The notes under the pieces were generated by a model that worked only from the letters and a program-made list of their open reading frames with translations, was not told the DNA's origin and ran no database searches. From contig JAJRVA010000111.1 in assembly GCA_024277485.1 (NCBI GenBank), forward strand, positions 1-15,855: 15,855 nt of DNA, given 5' to 3'. This DNA comes from Deltaproteobacteria bacterium. Lineage in GTDB: Bacteria > Desulfobacterota > Desulfobulbia > Desulfobulbales > Desulfobulbaceae. Shown piece after piece: positions 1 through 8,011 of this stretch; the stretch's first letter is position 1, and every line of letters begins with the position of its first letter. Both the position numbers and the translations under genes were made by a program.

Positions 1-698
1 CCGCTGTCCGGCACTGCAGAAGGCTCCTCACCGGGCAGGGCTGCCGGTATTCCGCTATCATCCTCCTGCAGCTCAACATCCGGGATGTATCCAGCGGGAG
101 CGCTGGTTGCAGCCGGTTTTTCATCATCCGCATCTGCATCCGACAGAGCGGCTATAACCGCGGTATCCCCGGTAAAATCTTGTTCATCAACATCTTCAAC
201 ATCGCTGAACAGTTCCTTGAAATCGGCGGTCAGCTCAATCTCGGTGTCTTTTTCGGTCGACAGAGATGCACCATTTTTCTGAACAGATTCCTTGGCCGGA
301 AGCATGTCTGTTTCTTCGGGTTTTTTCTCATATTCCTGAATACGGTCGAGCAGGTCGTGTATATCTGTTTTTTCTTCCTGCTGGGTCTCCACTTCACCGG
401 CAAGCGCTGCAATTCGGTCCTTGCCGTCAATAAGGATGTCGATCACGTTTGCATCAAGGTCAATATCTCCCTGTCGGAGAAGATCAAGAAGGTTTTCAAG
501 TTTATGGGAAAGCTCAGCTATACGTGCAACACCGACAAACTGCGCGGCCCCTTTAATGGTATGCAGTTCCCTGAAGATCTCATTCAGGATGGAGTGATTC
601 TTCCCGTCAGTCTCAAGCTGCAGCAGGCTGGACTCAAGGCCTTCCAGGTGTTCTTGAGCTTCAGCAATAAAGTCGGGAATCATTGATGCATCAATCAT
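1..698 (-). CDS. cheA: CheA histidine kinase, N-terminal part (HPt domain), cut by window edge
   Basis: This is the start of a CheA-type chemotaxis kinase, which autophosphorylates on a histidine in its N-terminal HPt domain and passes the phosphate to response regulators. Reading from the ATG at 698, about 232 codons stay open to the left edge, so the dimerisation, ATPase and CheW-like domains lie outside the window. The HPt phosphorylation motif is visible as ELHTIKGAAQFVG, with the phospho-accepting histidine at residue 46. Residues 1-30 look like the first HPt helix (DFIAEAQEHLEGLESSLLQL). After about residue 135 the chain becomes a long linker rich in Asp, Glu, Ala and Pro, which is usual between HPt and later CheA domains. 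The gene follows cheW by 36 bases in the same direction, so they are probably co-transcribed. No strong ribosome binding site is seen before the ATG. A bare HPt protein is possible but less likely given the CheW and receptor neighbours. Confidence 0.9.
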   Translation of the reverse strand, partial: MIDASMIPDFIAEAQEHLEGLESSLLQLETDGKNHSILNEIFRELHTIKGAAQFVGVARIAELSHKLENLLDLLRQGDIDLDANVIDILIDGKDRIAALAGEVETQQEEKTDIHDLLDRIQEYEKKPEETDMLPAKESVQKNGASLSTEKDTEIELTADFKELFSDVEDVDEQDFTGDTAVIAALSDADADDEKPAATSAPAGYIPDVELQEDDSGIPAALPGEEPSAVPDS

Positions 699-734
699 GA
701 TGGACTCGTACAAAATTGAAAAGGGTACGGAACA

Positions 735-1253
735 TTACGACGGTTCCTCCATCGACTGCAGTTCCCTGACCTCATTCCCAAGGAGTATTGTATTGAAATC
801 CAGCAGGACCAGGAGCGCCCCTCCGATGTTACAGACTCCTGCAACATAGTTTCTGTCAAGCTTGACAGGGAGTTTATCCTTGTCCGGCTTTTTTTCAATG
901 GCGCCGGAATATACTTTGAGTATCCTGGTAACCGTATCTACGATAAAACCGGTCATCGTTCCCTGGATTTCGAGAATAAGAGTCCAGGTTTCTTCCCTGC
1001 TGAATTCTTCATGAAACAGGTTGAGTCTCTTCCGAAGATCGATGACCGGGAAAATGTTGCCCCGCAGGTTCATGACTCCCTCGACAAAATCCGGAGCGTT
1101 GGGAACAGCTGTAACCGGGACGGTCCGGATGATTTCATGGGCCAGTTCTATGTCCACGCCAAAGACGTTGTTGCCGATGGTAAAGCCTATGAGTTGCAGC
1201 AGCTTGCCGTTTTCCTGCCGGTCAGCATTTTCTGCCATGCTTACCTGGGTCAT
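735..1253 (-). CDS. cheW: CheW chemotaxis coupling protein
   Basis: CheW is the cytoplasmic adaptor that links chemoreceptors to CheA in the signalling array. The 172-residue product has the normal length and a single CheW domain spanning roughly residues 17-160. The family signature is clear: GVMNLRGNIFPVIDLRKRL at residues 59-77, and a late strand-helix segment (GGALLVLLDFNTILL, 144-158) typical of the second subdomain. The start at 1253 is supported by a good Shine-Dalgarno sequence, AGAGGAG, at 1261-1267 on the minus strand, seven bases upstream. A second in-frame ATG lies five codons later but has no such site. The gene sits between the chemoreceptor (65 bases upstream) and cheA (36 bases downstream), consistent with one receptor-CheW-CheA operon. 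A small CCCGG/CCGGG hairpin (1272-1288) lies just upstream of the ribosome binding site and might affect translation, but it is short. Confidence 0.95.
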   Translation of the reverse strand: MTQVSMAENADRQENGKLLQLIGFTIGNNVFGVDIELAHEIIRTVPVTAVPNAPDFVEGVMNLRGNIFPVIDLRKRLNLFHEEFSREETWTLILEIQGTMTGFIVDTVTRILKVYSGAIEKKPDKDKLPVKLDRNYVAGVCNIGGALLVLLDFNTILLGNEVRELQSMEEPS

Positions 1254-1318
1254 GGCCTTGCTCCTCTGTCTCCCGGCCCCTGTCCGGGTACGTAAAAACC
1301 TTTCATACAGGCACCAGT

Positions 1319-4135
1319 TCAGTGTTTACTGCCATACTTGGCAAGGGCCTGGGCGAGCCGCCTTTTTATCAGCTTTTCCGGATCCATCTCCTCTTCTGCA
1401 CTTGTCCCTGCAAGGGTTTTATCCACCAATACGGGTTCGGGTTTTTCATCCGGATCGTTTCTCACTGCAGGCTCGGTTTCAGCATCCTCATCCTGGTCAG
1501 TTTCCATAAGAGGCTCGGTTTCAGCATCCTCGCCCTGGTCCGCTTCCATTGCCAGTTCAGTTGCAATGTCCGCTATGCTGTCCCCGCTGCCAACAGGAGT
1601 AACATCCGGCCCGGAACTGTCGTCTGTGCCGGCTGTGTCCAGGCTGACAGGTCCATCAGTGGTACTGTTGTTTTCACCGGCCAGCAGGTTTTCAAATTCC
1701 TGTTGTCGTAGAGTAAACTGCTGTACCTGCTGTGTAAGGTCGCGGGAAAGACTGTTCAGCGATGCAGTGATATTGACCACTTCTCCCGCCCCGGTTGCTG
1801 TCTGTTCAGCGCTCCGGCATGTTTCCTCGGCAATGGTCATGAGAGTCCGGGACCGGCTGTCCTGTTCATGGGTCATTTCCGTCATCGTGTCAGTCCGCTC
1901 AACAATATCGGCCATTTCATCGCTGATGACCCGGGCCCCCTCGTTGGCCTTCACAACCAGACCACTGATGACTTTTGATTTTTCAACAAGAGAGGCCAGG
2001 GCATCCTCTGCGCTTTCCTTTGTGGGGACCTGTTCCTGGGCCATGGTACGGATCTGTTCCGCCATTGATCTGAGGCGTTCCATCAACTCCTGGACCTCCC
2101 TGGTCCCGGAAGCCATGACTTCGGATGTGTGGGCAATATCATCAATCGCCTGCATGTTGATACGGCCGCCATCGTTTATTTTTTCAAGGGCCTGCCGGGA
2201 CTCGTCACTTAACCTGGTTCCCTCGGCAATACGTGCAGTTGAGTCTTTGATGAGCAAGGTGATCTCTTTGGCGGCCCTGGAAGAGCGTTGGGCGAGTTTG
2301 CCCACCTCGTCAGCCACCACGGCAAAACCCTTTCCATGAGAACCGGCGCGGGCGGCTTCAATGGCGGCATTCAGTGCCAGAAGATTGGTCTGTTCAGCTA
2401 TTTCAGTTATGACCTCGATTATTTCAGAGATCTGTCCCGAGGACTGGGCAATAGACTGCATGCCGTCTATGGTGGCCTCAACCGACTTGCTGCCCTCCTG
2501 AACAGCTTCAAGCGCGGCCCGGCTCTGGCCGGAGGCCTGTTTGACGGCATTTGACATGGCATCCACAGCAGAGGCCATATTGTTGACCGAGATGCTGACT
2601 TCCATGACCATTTCACTCTGCGCAGCTGCAGTACCCACGACTTTGCTGCCTGTTTCACCCATTTCCCGCACTCTCTTCGCTGCGGTTGCCGCTATATCAT
2701 TCTGGGCGGTTGCCGAGGCGGAGACTTCATCCATCAGCGCCAGCAGTTCGCCAATGGTGATATTGGTTTTCATTGCAGCTTCCTTCTGGGCAAGGGACAA
2801 CCCGGATACCTCGCCTGCCGCCGCTTTCATCTGACTGATAATCTCGACGGATTTGTTTAACTTTTCCCGTTCTTTTTCCGCCCTTTCCCTGTTTTTGGAA
2901 GACCGGTCAAAAACGTTCCCTGTGTGTGATTCCACCGCGTCGGCAATCTGGATGACCTTTTGAAATGTTCCCTCCAGGAATCGCAGCAGTCCGTTGAGGG
3001 CGGCAGCCATGCTGCCGATTTCATCCCTGCTTGTTATGGGAACTTCAAGGGTAAGGTCCCGTTCTTCCGCCACCCTGCGGAATGTATCGGCAAGACGTGT
3101 GATCGGGCCGGTAATGGCCCTGGTCATGATAATGGAAAGGAAAATGCCAAGGACAATGGCTGCCGCCCCGATGATGATGATATTGCGCCTGGTTTCCTGG
3201 GCAGCCGCAATCATGGCCTCATCCGTCATTCCGTTCCTTTGCACCCGGTTTTTGATGCCGGCAAGCTCGGTCTGGACGCGTTTGAGAGCGGGAAGAGTTT
3301 CATGTGTGTAGATTGTTGCCGCAGACTCAAGGGATTCGACCCTGGTAGCATTCCAGTCGAGAATTTTGTCTATCCGGTCAGCGACCTGCCGGGCGACAGG
3401 CGCTGTTGTTCTTATGAAATAATCAACGGCCCCGATGCGGTCTCCGCTGTTTATGAACTTCCGGACATCAGCCAAACGGCCATGCAGCTTTGCATGCGGA
3501 AATTCAAGATCCTTGAAAAGTCCGGCAAATTCACTGTCTGCCCGTCTCAGTTTTTCAGTCTGGTCGGAATACATCCATCTCCCCAGACTGCACTGGCCGG
3601 GGTCATTAGGGAAATCATTCAACCTGTTTACTGCTTCAGCAGGAAATGTATCCTTTACCGTGCTCATCCATGCAAGACTGTCCTCTTTGATCTGCCGGAG
3701 AACATTGCCTGACTGGTGACTGCCCTGTTGAAAAATGTTGCCTATTTTCAAGGCAGAGGCATGCATCAGGGCATGAGGTTTTTCCATCCCTTTAAACAGG
3801 GGGGCAAGAGAGGGGATGCGCTTTTCAGCTTCTTTCCGGCTGTTGCCGTAGAGCCAGAGACCTAATTCGCATTTGTGATCATCAGTTTCAAACCCCATGC
3901 CGGCCAGGCTGCTGTCAGTAAGGAGGGCATTGACATGGTGGACCCAGTTGAGAAGATCGACCTCTCTTTGCGCTATCTCCTTGACCAGCCTGTTGCCGCT
4001 GATGACATCGTCGGCATTTTTGACAATGCTGCCGATACCCGTGAAACTCAGGAAAATAATAACCGCTACCAGTATCAGCATTGTACAGAATCCAATTACC
4101 AGCTTGTTGCCAATGGATAGACTGTTTTCCTTCAT
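1319..4135 (-). CDS. Methyl-accepting chemotaxis protein with two periplasmic CZB-like repeats
   Basis: This 938-residue transmembrane chemoreceptor has TM1 at about 11-33, a predicted periplasmic part at 34-317, TM2 at about 318-337, HAMP at about 338-391 and a long signalling coiled coil to about 815. The hairpin tip that contacts CheA and CheW is intact ([20 protein letters not shown], 578-597, then [11 protein letters not shown], 601-611). The periplasmic part holds two similar segments matching the later half of the chemoreceptor zinc-binding (CZB) motif: C89xLGxW with H121xxxH125, and C182xLGxW with H214xxxH218. Both have 26 residues between the Trp and the first His. The HxW histidine of classical CZB domains is Leu in both repeats (62 and 154). 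The C-terminus is an acidic tail with a duplicated 14-residue unit, then a short basic helix; no CheR-tethering pentapeptide (NWETF type) is seen. The start is supported by AGGAG at 4143-4147. The ligand is unknown; metal or redox sensing is only an inference. Confidence 0.93.
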   Translation of the reverse strand: MKENSLSIGNKLVIGFCTMLILVAVIIFLSFTGIGSIVKNADDVISGNRLVKEIAQREVDLLNWVHHVNALLTDSSLAGMGFETDDHKCELGLWLYGNSRKEAEKRIPSLAPLFKGMEKPHALMHASALKIGNIFQQGSHQSGNVLRQIKEDSLAWMSTVKDTFPAEAVNRLNDFPNDPGQCSLGRWMYSDQTEKLRRADSEFAGLFKDLEFPHAKLHGRLADVRKFINSGDRIGAVDYFIRTTAPVARQVADRIDKILDWNATRVESLESAATIYTHETLPALKRVQTELAGIKNRVQRNGMTDEAMIAAAQETRRNIIIIGAAAIVLGIFLSIIMTRAITGPITRLADTFRRVAEERDLTLEVPITSRDEIGSMAAALNGLLRFLEGTFQKVIQIADAVESHTGNVFDRSSKNRERAEKEREKLNKSVEIISQMKAAAGEVSGLSLAQKEAAMKTNITIGELLALMDEVSASATAQNDIAATAAKRVREMGETGSKVVGTAAAQSEMVMEVSISVNNMASAVDAMSNAVKQASGQSRAALEAVQEGSKSVEATIDGMQSIAQSSGQISEIIEVITEIAEQTNLLALNAAIEAARAGSHGKGFAVVADEVGKLAQRSSRAAKEITLLIKDSTARIAEGTRLSDESRQALEKINDGGRINMQAIDDIAHTSEVMASGTREVQELMERLRSMAEQIRTMAQEQVPTKESAEDALASLVEKSKVISGLVVKANEGARVISDEMADIVERTDTMTEMTHEQDSRSRTLMTIAEETCRSAEQTATGAGEVVNITASLNSLSRDLTQQVQQFTLRQQEFENLLAGENNSTTDGPVSLDTAGTDDSSGPDVTPVGSGDSIADIATELAMEADQGEDAETEPLMETDQDEDAETEPAVRNDPDEKPEPVLVDKTLAGTSAEEEMDPEKLIKRRLAQALAKYGSKH
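1469..1552 (-). repeat. Two tandem 42-base repeats coding a 14-residue acidic unit
   Basis: Two near-identical 42-base units (1469-1510 and 1511-1552) sit in frame in the C-terminal tail of the chemoreceptor gene. They encode [14 protein letters not shown] and [14 protein letters not shown], which differ at only a few positions. The unit length is a multiple of three, so copy-number change would keep the frame. This looks like a recent internal duplication in a disordered acidic linker. Confidence 0.85.
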
Positions 4136-4169
4136 ATATTTACTCCTCTCGTTTTCAAACGATTTTCAC

Positions 4170-6041
4170 TCACCTTTCGCCATTGCAGATGGAGTTTATA
4201 GTGTCGGCAATTTTGTTTTCCGGGAGAATTTTCTTTCTGTCAACATGTTTCATGCCATGCTCGGCCATTTCCTTGTACATGCAGCAGGCCGGATTCTGAA
4301 CAATACCTGTTCCCCCGACCCTGTTGATTTCCTGCAACCCTTCAGAGCCGTCATCACCGGAACCCGAAAGAATGACGCCGATGGACGCGTGCTGAAATAT
4401 TTCAGCGGCTGTAAACATGAGCATATTGATTGCGGTTCTCTCGGTCCAGTGGGGAGCAGGCTTGACATTCATCCTGTACGCTCCGCCACTGTCCGTATAC
4501 AGGGTTACGCGCTCCTGCCCTGAGGCAAGATAACAGGTTGCGCCTTCAAGTTGTATACTGTTTTCCGCGCGGAGGATCCGCATTGCGCTGTGGTTGTTGA
4601 GGTAATGGACAAACGCGTCCACATGCTGCGGATTTGCGTGGAGCATGACGATGTGGGCTGCTGAAGAGGTTGTTGCAAGCTTTGGAATAATTTTTAACAG
4701 AGCGCCATATCCTCCCTCTGCGGCGCCAAGGCAGACAACTCTCCTGCACTGTATGCGGCTGGAAGTGGTTATCTTTTTATCCGCTCCCACGGACCTGATG
4801 TATTTGACCGATTCAATGCGTACGCCTGATGCAAGGTGAACCTTCTTGATGATCTCCCTGACCTGGGCTCCCATGTCTCTGTTCATAAGGCCTGAGGGCT
4901 TGGCAATAAAATCAACAGCGCCGTATTTCAGCGTGTCAAAGGTAACCGAAGCCCCTTCATGGGTGAGGGCGCTGAGCATGACGGTCGGTACAGGGCACTG
5001 GATCATCATATATTTAAGAGTTGTCAGGCCGTCCATGACCGGCATCATTATATCAAGGGTAACGACATCGGGTTTTTTCTGTTTGATGATCTCCAGGGCC
5101 TCTTCACCGTTGGCAGCTTCCCCGATAACCTCCAGGGTCTTGTCGGTTGCAAAGATATTGCACAGCGCCCTGCGGATCATGTTGGAGTCGTCAACGATCA
5201 GCACCCTGCACCGGGCAGGTGATTTGAGGGGCGGGGCAGGTTGTTCAACAGGTACGGGTCCGCTGATATTTTCCGGCTGCAGGGAGGGGACTGTCAGCTC
5301 AGGAACGGAAAGCGGGATCTTCTTTACCGGCAGGCGGACGTGCAGGTTTCTGTCTTTTTCATCAGCACGCGGGCCGAGGCCGGTCCCCTCCATGATCAAG
5401 GGGGTCAGGTTTCCGTTGACCTCGGAAAATGCATGGGACTCGGGAAGGTTTCTGAACCAGTATTTTCCGGGACCCCAGGCAAGCATTTCCCTGACAGCCT
5501 TTTTGCCGCTCAGGTGGTCATATACGGCATCACGCAGCAGGCCGTCCTGAAAATAAAAAGACCCTGACTTGCCGCCTCCAGCCTGCACCTCAAGATGGCA
5601 GGATTTTCTGCCGATATGGACAAGCGGCAGCATGGAGGAGAGAAATATTCCGGCCTTGAATTGAATTTCGTCAAGGGTATCCAGGACCTTGATAATCTCA
5701 CCATGCAGGCGGACATGATCAAACGGTTTGTTCAGGTAACTGAAAAGGCTGTCGCCGTCAGCTCGCTTGCGCATGATTTTTTCTTCAAGCGAGGTGGCGA
5801 CAATACTTAAAACATTGGGGAACTGACGGGTCATGACCGCCAGGAGTTCGAGACCGTCCATCTTGGGCATTTCGATATCGGTCACCACCATGGATACCTT
5901 CTGCCTGCTGAGAAGACGAAGTGCGTATTTCCCATCAGGTGCGGTGAGGATGTCGAACTGGCCGAATTCCTCTAAACCGCTCTTCAGACGGTTCACAAAC
6001 ACAAAGTCGTCATCAACTATGAGAATTTTGTCTATTCCCAT
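4170..6041 (-). CDS. CheB-like protein: REC, DUF4388 (PATAN), REC, methylesterase-like domain lacking catalytic Ser
   Basis: The product is 623 residues from the ATG at 6041; a GTG two codons upstream (6047) is also possible. The domains in order are: REC1 (about 4-120, phospho-acceptor D55 in VVTDIEMPKMDG, K105), a DUF4388/PATAN domain (about 125-205), a Pro-rich linker (about 235-277), REC2 (about 278-400, D330 in VVTLDIMMPVMDG, K381) and a CheB methylesterase-like domain (about 432-620). REC2 plus the C-terminal domain is the normal CheB layout. In CheB the catalytic triad is Ser-His-Asp. Here the GASTGG motif reads GAAEGG (439-444), so the Ser is Ala441 (GCA at 4719-4721), while His468 (MLHANP) and Asp564 (LSGSGDDG) remain. 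Receptor demethylation by the usual mechanism is therefore unlikely. It is the first gene of the operon with the receptor, cheW and cheA (34 bases to the receptor gene), so a role as a phosphorylation-controlled output or scaffold protein is inferred. No clear ribosome binding site is seen. Confidence 0.9.
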   Translation of the reverse strand: MGIDKILIVDDDFVFVNRLKSGLEEFGQFDILTAPDGKYALRLLSRQKVSMVVTDIEMPKMDGLELLAVMTRQFPNVLSIVATSLEEKIMRKRADGDSLFSYLNKPFDHVRLHGEIIKVLDTLDEIQFKAGIFLSSMLPLVHIGRKSCHLEVQAGGGKSGSFYFQDGLLRDAVYDHLSGKKAVREMLAWGPGKYWFRNLPESHAFSEVNGNLTPLIMEGTGLGPRADEKDRNLHVRLPVKKIPLSVPELTVPSLQPENISGPVPVEQPAPPLKSPARCRVLIVDDSNMIRRALCNIFATDKTLEVIGEAANGEEALEIIKQKKPDVVTLDIMMPVMDGLTTLKYMMIQCPVPTVMLSALTHEGASVTFDTLKYGAVDFIAKPSGLMNRDMGAQVREIIKKVHLASGVRIESVKYIRSVGADKKITTSSRIQCRRVVCLGAAEGGYGALLKIIPKLATTSSAAHIVMLHANPQHVDAFVHYLNNHSAMRILRAENSIQLEGATCYLASGQERVTLYTDSGGAYRMNVKPAPHWTERTAINMLMFTAAEIFQHASIGVILSGSGDDGSEGLQEINRVGGTGIVQNPACCMYKEMAEHGMKHVDRKKILPENKIADTINSICNGER

Positions 6042-6190
6042 GTACACTACCCGGGTTCTGGTCTTGTGGTCTTGAAAAAGAAAATAATAATAAATATATC
6101 ATGAATATAAAAAAACTCTGCATGAATTATGATGATTTTGCAAAAAGTATCAAAGGCAGGTTAAACGCTGCGGCAGCAGGAGCATTTTTA

Positions 6191-6218
6191 TTGTGTAATA
6201 AGTTGATTTGAATATAAT
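6191..6218 (+). promoter_or_regulatory. Possible sigma70-type promoter for the second CheB-like gene
   Basis: In the AT-rich divergent gap there is a perfect -10 hexamer TATAAT at 6213-6218, with TTGTGT (3 of 6 matches to consensus) at 6191-6196, separated by 16 bases. Transcription would begin near 6225 and leave an untranslated leader of about 70-90 bases. The leader contains a GC-rich hairpin at 6257-6273 (seven pairs including one G-U, three-base loop). Only sequence similarity supports this. No convincing promoter was found for the opposite operon, although the stretch 6070-6120 is very AT-rich. Confidence 0.4.
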
Positions 6219-6316
6219 GGAGATTGAACCGTTTACTTGCCATCTGGATCCGTTACCGCCCGGCCACCGGGTGAAGGGATAAAAGGCAGCGTTTTTTGCA
6301 ATCAGAGCATTTTACC

Positions 6317-7672
6317 ATGGATCAGTTGCCGGAAAAAGACTTCAACGGCTATCTCGAGGGGATAACCCTGGTCGATATCGTGCAATTAGCTTGTCTGGAG
6401 CGTTACGAGAGCAGGCTTGAAGTATGGGGGGAGAACTTCCGCGGCACAATATTTTTTTCCGGCGGCGAGATGGTCCATGCGGAAACAGGTTCCCTGGTCG
6501 GCCAGGAAGCCTTTTTTGAGATTCTGTGCTGCCAGGCTGGAATTTTCAAATTTACCCCGGAAAAAACAGAGCGACAGACCATCGACGTGTCCTGGAATTT
6601 CCTTCTCATGGAGGCAGCCCGGCAGGTCGATGAACGTGCCGATACCGGCAAGACTGATCCCGGACATCAACGGTTGAAGATCCTGGTTGTCGATGATTCC
6701 CGTATTTTTACCCAGGCGCTTATCAAGCTGTTTGATGAAGAGGTGGGGGCCAAAATAGTCGGCAAGGCTACCAATGGCGAGGAGGCCCTGCAATGTATAG
6801 AGGTGGAAAAGCCCGACCTGGTAACTCTTGACATCAACATGTCGGCCATGAACGGAGACGCGGCCCTGAAGCATATCATGATCCGTACACCGGCCCCGGT
6901 TGTTCTCATGAGCAGCTTCAGTGAGGAAAACTTTCCCCAGATGATGGATTACCTCTGCCTTGGGGCTGTCGACCTGGTTGAGAAACCCAATGACGCCCCG
7001 TCGTTGAATATCGTGCAAAAGCGACTCGGCCGGCTGGTCAGGAATATCTCGCAGTTTACCCTGAAAAACGTACGCAGGGCCCCGAAACCGCAGCCTGTCG
7101 AGCAGAAACTCGCATTAGGCGGCCCGGCTGAACAGCTGGTCCTTATCCTGGGAGGACTGGGGGCCCTGATTGAGCTGCAGAAATATATCACTTCACAACA
7201 CCGGGGCGAATCAACAGCATGCTTAGCCTTTCTGGACCTGTATCCCGGCGTAACCCCCCATCTTGCCTCGTATTTTGACGGGGTTGCATCCTGTAACCCC
7301 CTGCCCCTCACCCCGGAGGTTCCCCTGCTTGCGTCCATGTTCGGCCTGACATACTGGCATGGGTCGTGGGAGCTCATGCAGGATGAATACGGCACCGTGG
7401 TGCCACTCATGAAAAAAGATACCGGCCTGCTGGACGCTGACAGGCTCCTCGAGTCTGCGGTCGAACTTTTCGGAACCCGGCTGACCGTGGTGATTATGAG
7501 CGGCACGGATCTTGACATACAGGCCGGACTATCCAAGGTGTCAGACAATGGGGGGCGAATTCTGCTGCAGGACCCCGACACCTGTCTCTTTCCCGACCCC
7601 CTTGTCAGGCTGGAGGCGCTGCAGCTGCATGATGGGTATCTTGGCGCAGATACAATGCCGGACACCCCCTGA
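6317..7672 (+). CDS. Second CheB-like protein: DUF4388 (PATAN), REC, degenerate methylesterase-like domain
   Basis: The 451-residue product (from ATG 6317) starts with a DUF4388/PATAN domain (about 8-100: FNGYLEGITLVDIVQLACLE, then GTIFFSGGEMVHAETG). Next come a CheB-type receiver (about 120-228: DD126-127, acceptor D172, K223) and a C-terminal region of about 180 residues that aligns in order with CheB methylesterase. The receiver is unusual: the common D-x-x-M-P-x-M-D-G motif reads DINMSAMNG. In the methylesterase-like part the GASTGG serine loop is shortened to LILGGLGAL with no Ser, the active-site His segment reads LAFLDLYPG, and SGTDLDIQAGL replaces the SGxGxDG loop. It is therefore almost certainly not a methylesterase. 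The domain order matches the last three domains of the divergently transcribed 4170-6041 gene, which points to paralogy. An in-frame TTG at 6296 with AAAAGG nine bases upstream is an alternative start. The role is unknown; a partner or antagonist of the neighbouring protein is an inference. Confidence 0.87.
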   Translation: MDQLPEKDFNGYLEGITLVDIVQLACLERYESRLEVWGENFRGTIFFSGGEMVHAETGSLVGQEAFFEILCCQAGIFKFTPEKTERQTIDVSWNFLLMEAARQVDERADTGKTDPGHQRLKILVVDDSRIFTQALIKLFDEEVGAKIVGKATNGEEALQCIEVEKPDLVTLDINMSAMNGDAALKHIMIRTPAPVVLMSSFSEENFPQMMDYLCLGAVDLVEKPNDAPSLNIVQKRLGRLVRNISQFTLKNVRRAPKPQPVEQKLALGGPAEQLVLILGGLGALIELQKYITSQHRGESTACLAFLDLYPGVTPHLASYFDGVASCNPLPLTPEVPLLASMFGLTYWHGSWELMQDEYGTVVPLMKKDTGLLDADRLLESAVELFGTRLTVVIMSGTDLDIQAGLSKVSDNGGRILLQDPDTCLFPDPLVRLEALQLHDGYLGADTMPDTP

Positions 7673-7684
7673 CAGTATTGCGCC
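7643..7684. terminator. Imperfect inverted repeat between convergent genes, possible bidirectional terminator
   Basis: GGCGCA-G-ATAC (7643-7653) can pair with GTAT-TGCGCC (7675-7684), giving ten pairs with one bulged G and a 21-base loop. It spans the end of the plus-strand CheB-like gene and the 18-base gap to the end of the HNH gene on the other strand. There is no T-run after either arm, so intrinsic termination is uncertain. Confidence 0.3.
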
Positions 7685-7690
7685 GGTGTG

Positions 7691-8011
7691 TTATTCCACC
7701 ATATCTTTTTTCCCGTCCAGGGACTCCAGGTATTCATCCCACTCCACGGGGAGAGAACTTTTTTTCCTGGTGTTGCATTCCCTGCAGCAGGGGACAAGGT
7801 TGTCCCTGGTGGAGCGCCCCCCTCTTGCCAGGGGGATGACATGGTCCATGGTCAGGCTGCTGAAACCGACTTTTCTGCCGCAGTAATAACAGGTTCCCGA
7901 AGAGGTCTTCTGCTGCCACCACCTCGTTTTTCGTAACTCCCGCGCCTTGCTGCGTTCCGCCCTGATGGTTTTTTCATCAATCCCGTCAAAGCCGTAATAT
8001 TCGTTTTTCAT
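7691..8011 (-). CDS. Small HNH endonuclease-family protein
   Basis: This 106-residue protein carries a compact zinc-ribbon HNH domain of the McrA-like type. Seen in order are a first Cys pair C41-Y-Y-C44, the catalytic strand LTMDHVIPLARGG (His57 in the DH pair), Asn71, and a second pair C76-R-E-C79 followed by NTRKK. The two CxxC pairs should bind a structural zinc, and the DH...N...N/K residues form the metal-dependent nuclease centre. The N-terminal 38 residues are basic and could bind nucleic acid. The ATG at 8011 shares a base with the folC stop codon, and an ATG three bases upstream (8014) overlaps it as ATGA. AGGAAG at 8016-8021 favours 8011 by spacing. Translation is probably coupled to folC. 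The DNA target and role are unknown: stand-alone HNH proteins of this size occur as housekeeping, phage or defence nucleases, and nothing here shows mobility. Confidence 0.85.
   Translation of the reverse strand: MKNEYYGFDGIDEKTIRAERSKARELRKTRWWQQKTSSGTCYYCGRKVGFSSLTMDHVIPLARGGRSTRDNLVPCCRECNTRKKSSLPVEWDEYLESLDGKKDMVE

Noticed and set aside
180..686. Plus-strand frame of 168 codons opposite the CheA start
   Set aside because: It is the antisense of a clear HPt domain, and its translation is Phe-rich with no family features.
1338..2339. Long plus-strand frame (333 codons) opposite the chemoreceptor signalling domain
   Set aside because: Ser-rich translation with no motifs; the opposite strand encodes the conserved receptor hairpin. 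A shadow produced by codon bias.
2960..3712. Plus-strand frame of 250 codons opposite the receptor periplasmic and HAMP region
   Set aside because: The Cys/Pro-rich translation has no domain, while the minus strand has HAMP and CZB-like motifs.
6257..6273. CCCGG/CCGGG hairpins at 1272-1288, 6257-6273 and 12107-12119, each before a gene, considered as a shared regulatory element
   Set aside because: Stems are only five to seven pairs, loops differ, and CCGG is frequent in this sequence; no shared flanking sequence.
6048..6316. Divergent leader examined for a riboswitch (including cyclic di-GMP types) and sigma54 or sigma28 promoters
   Set aside because: No recognisable conserved riboswitch core and no properly spaced GG/GC or flagellar promoter elements.
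6949..7842. Minus-strand frame of 297 codons that spans the end of the second CheB-like gene and the HNH gene
   Set aside because: Ser/Arg/Pro-rich low-complexity translation; it overlaps two genes with recognisable domains.
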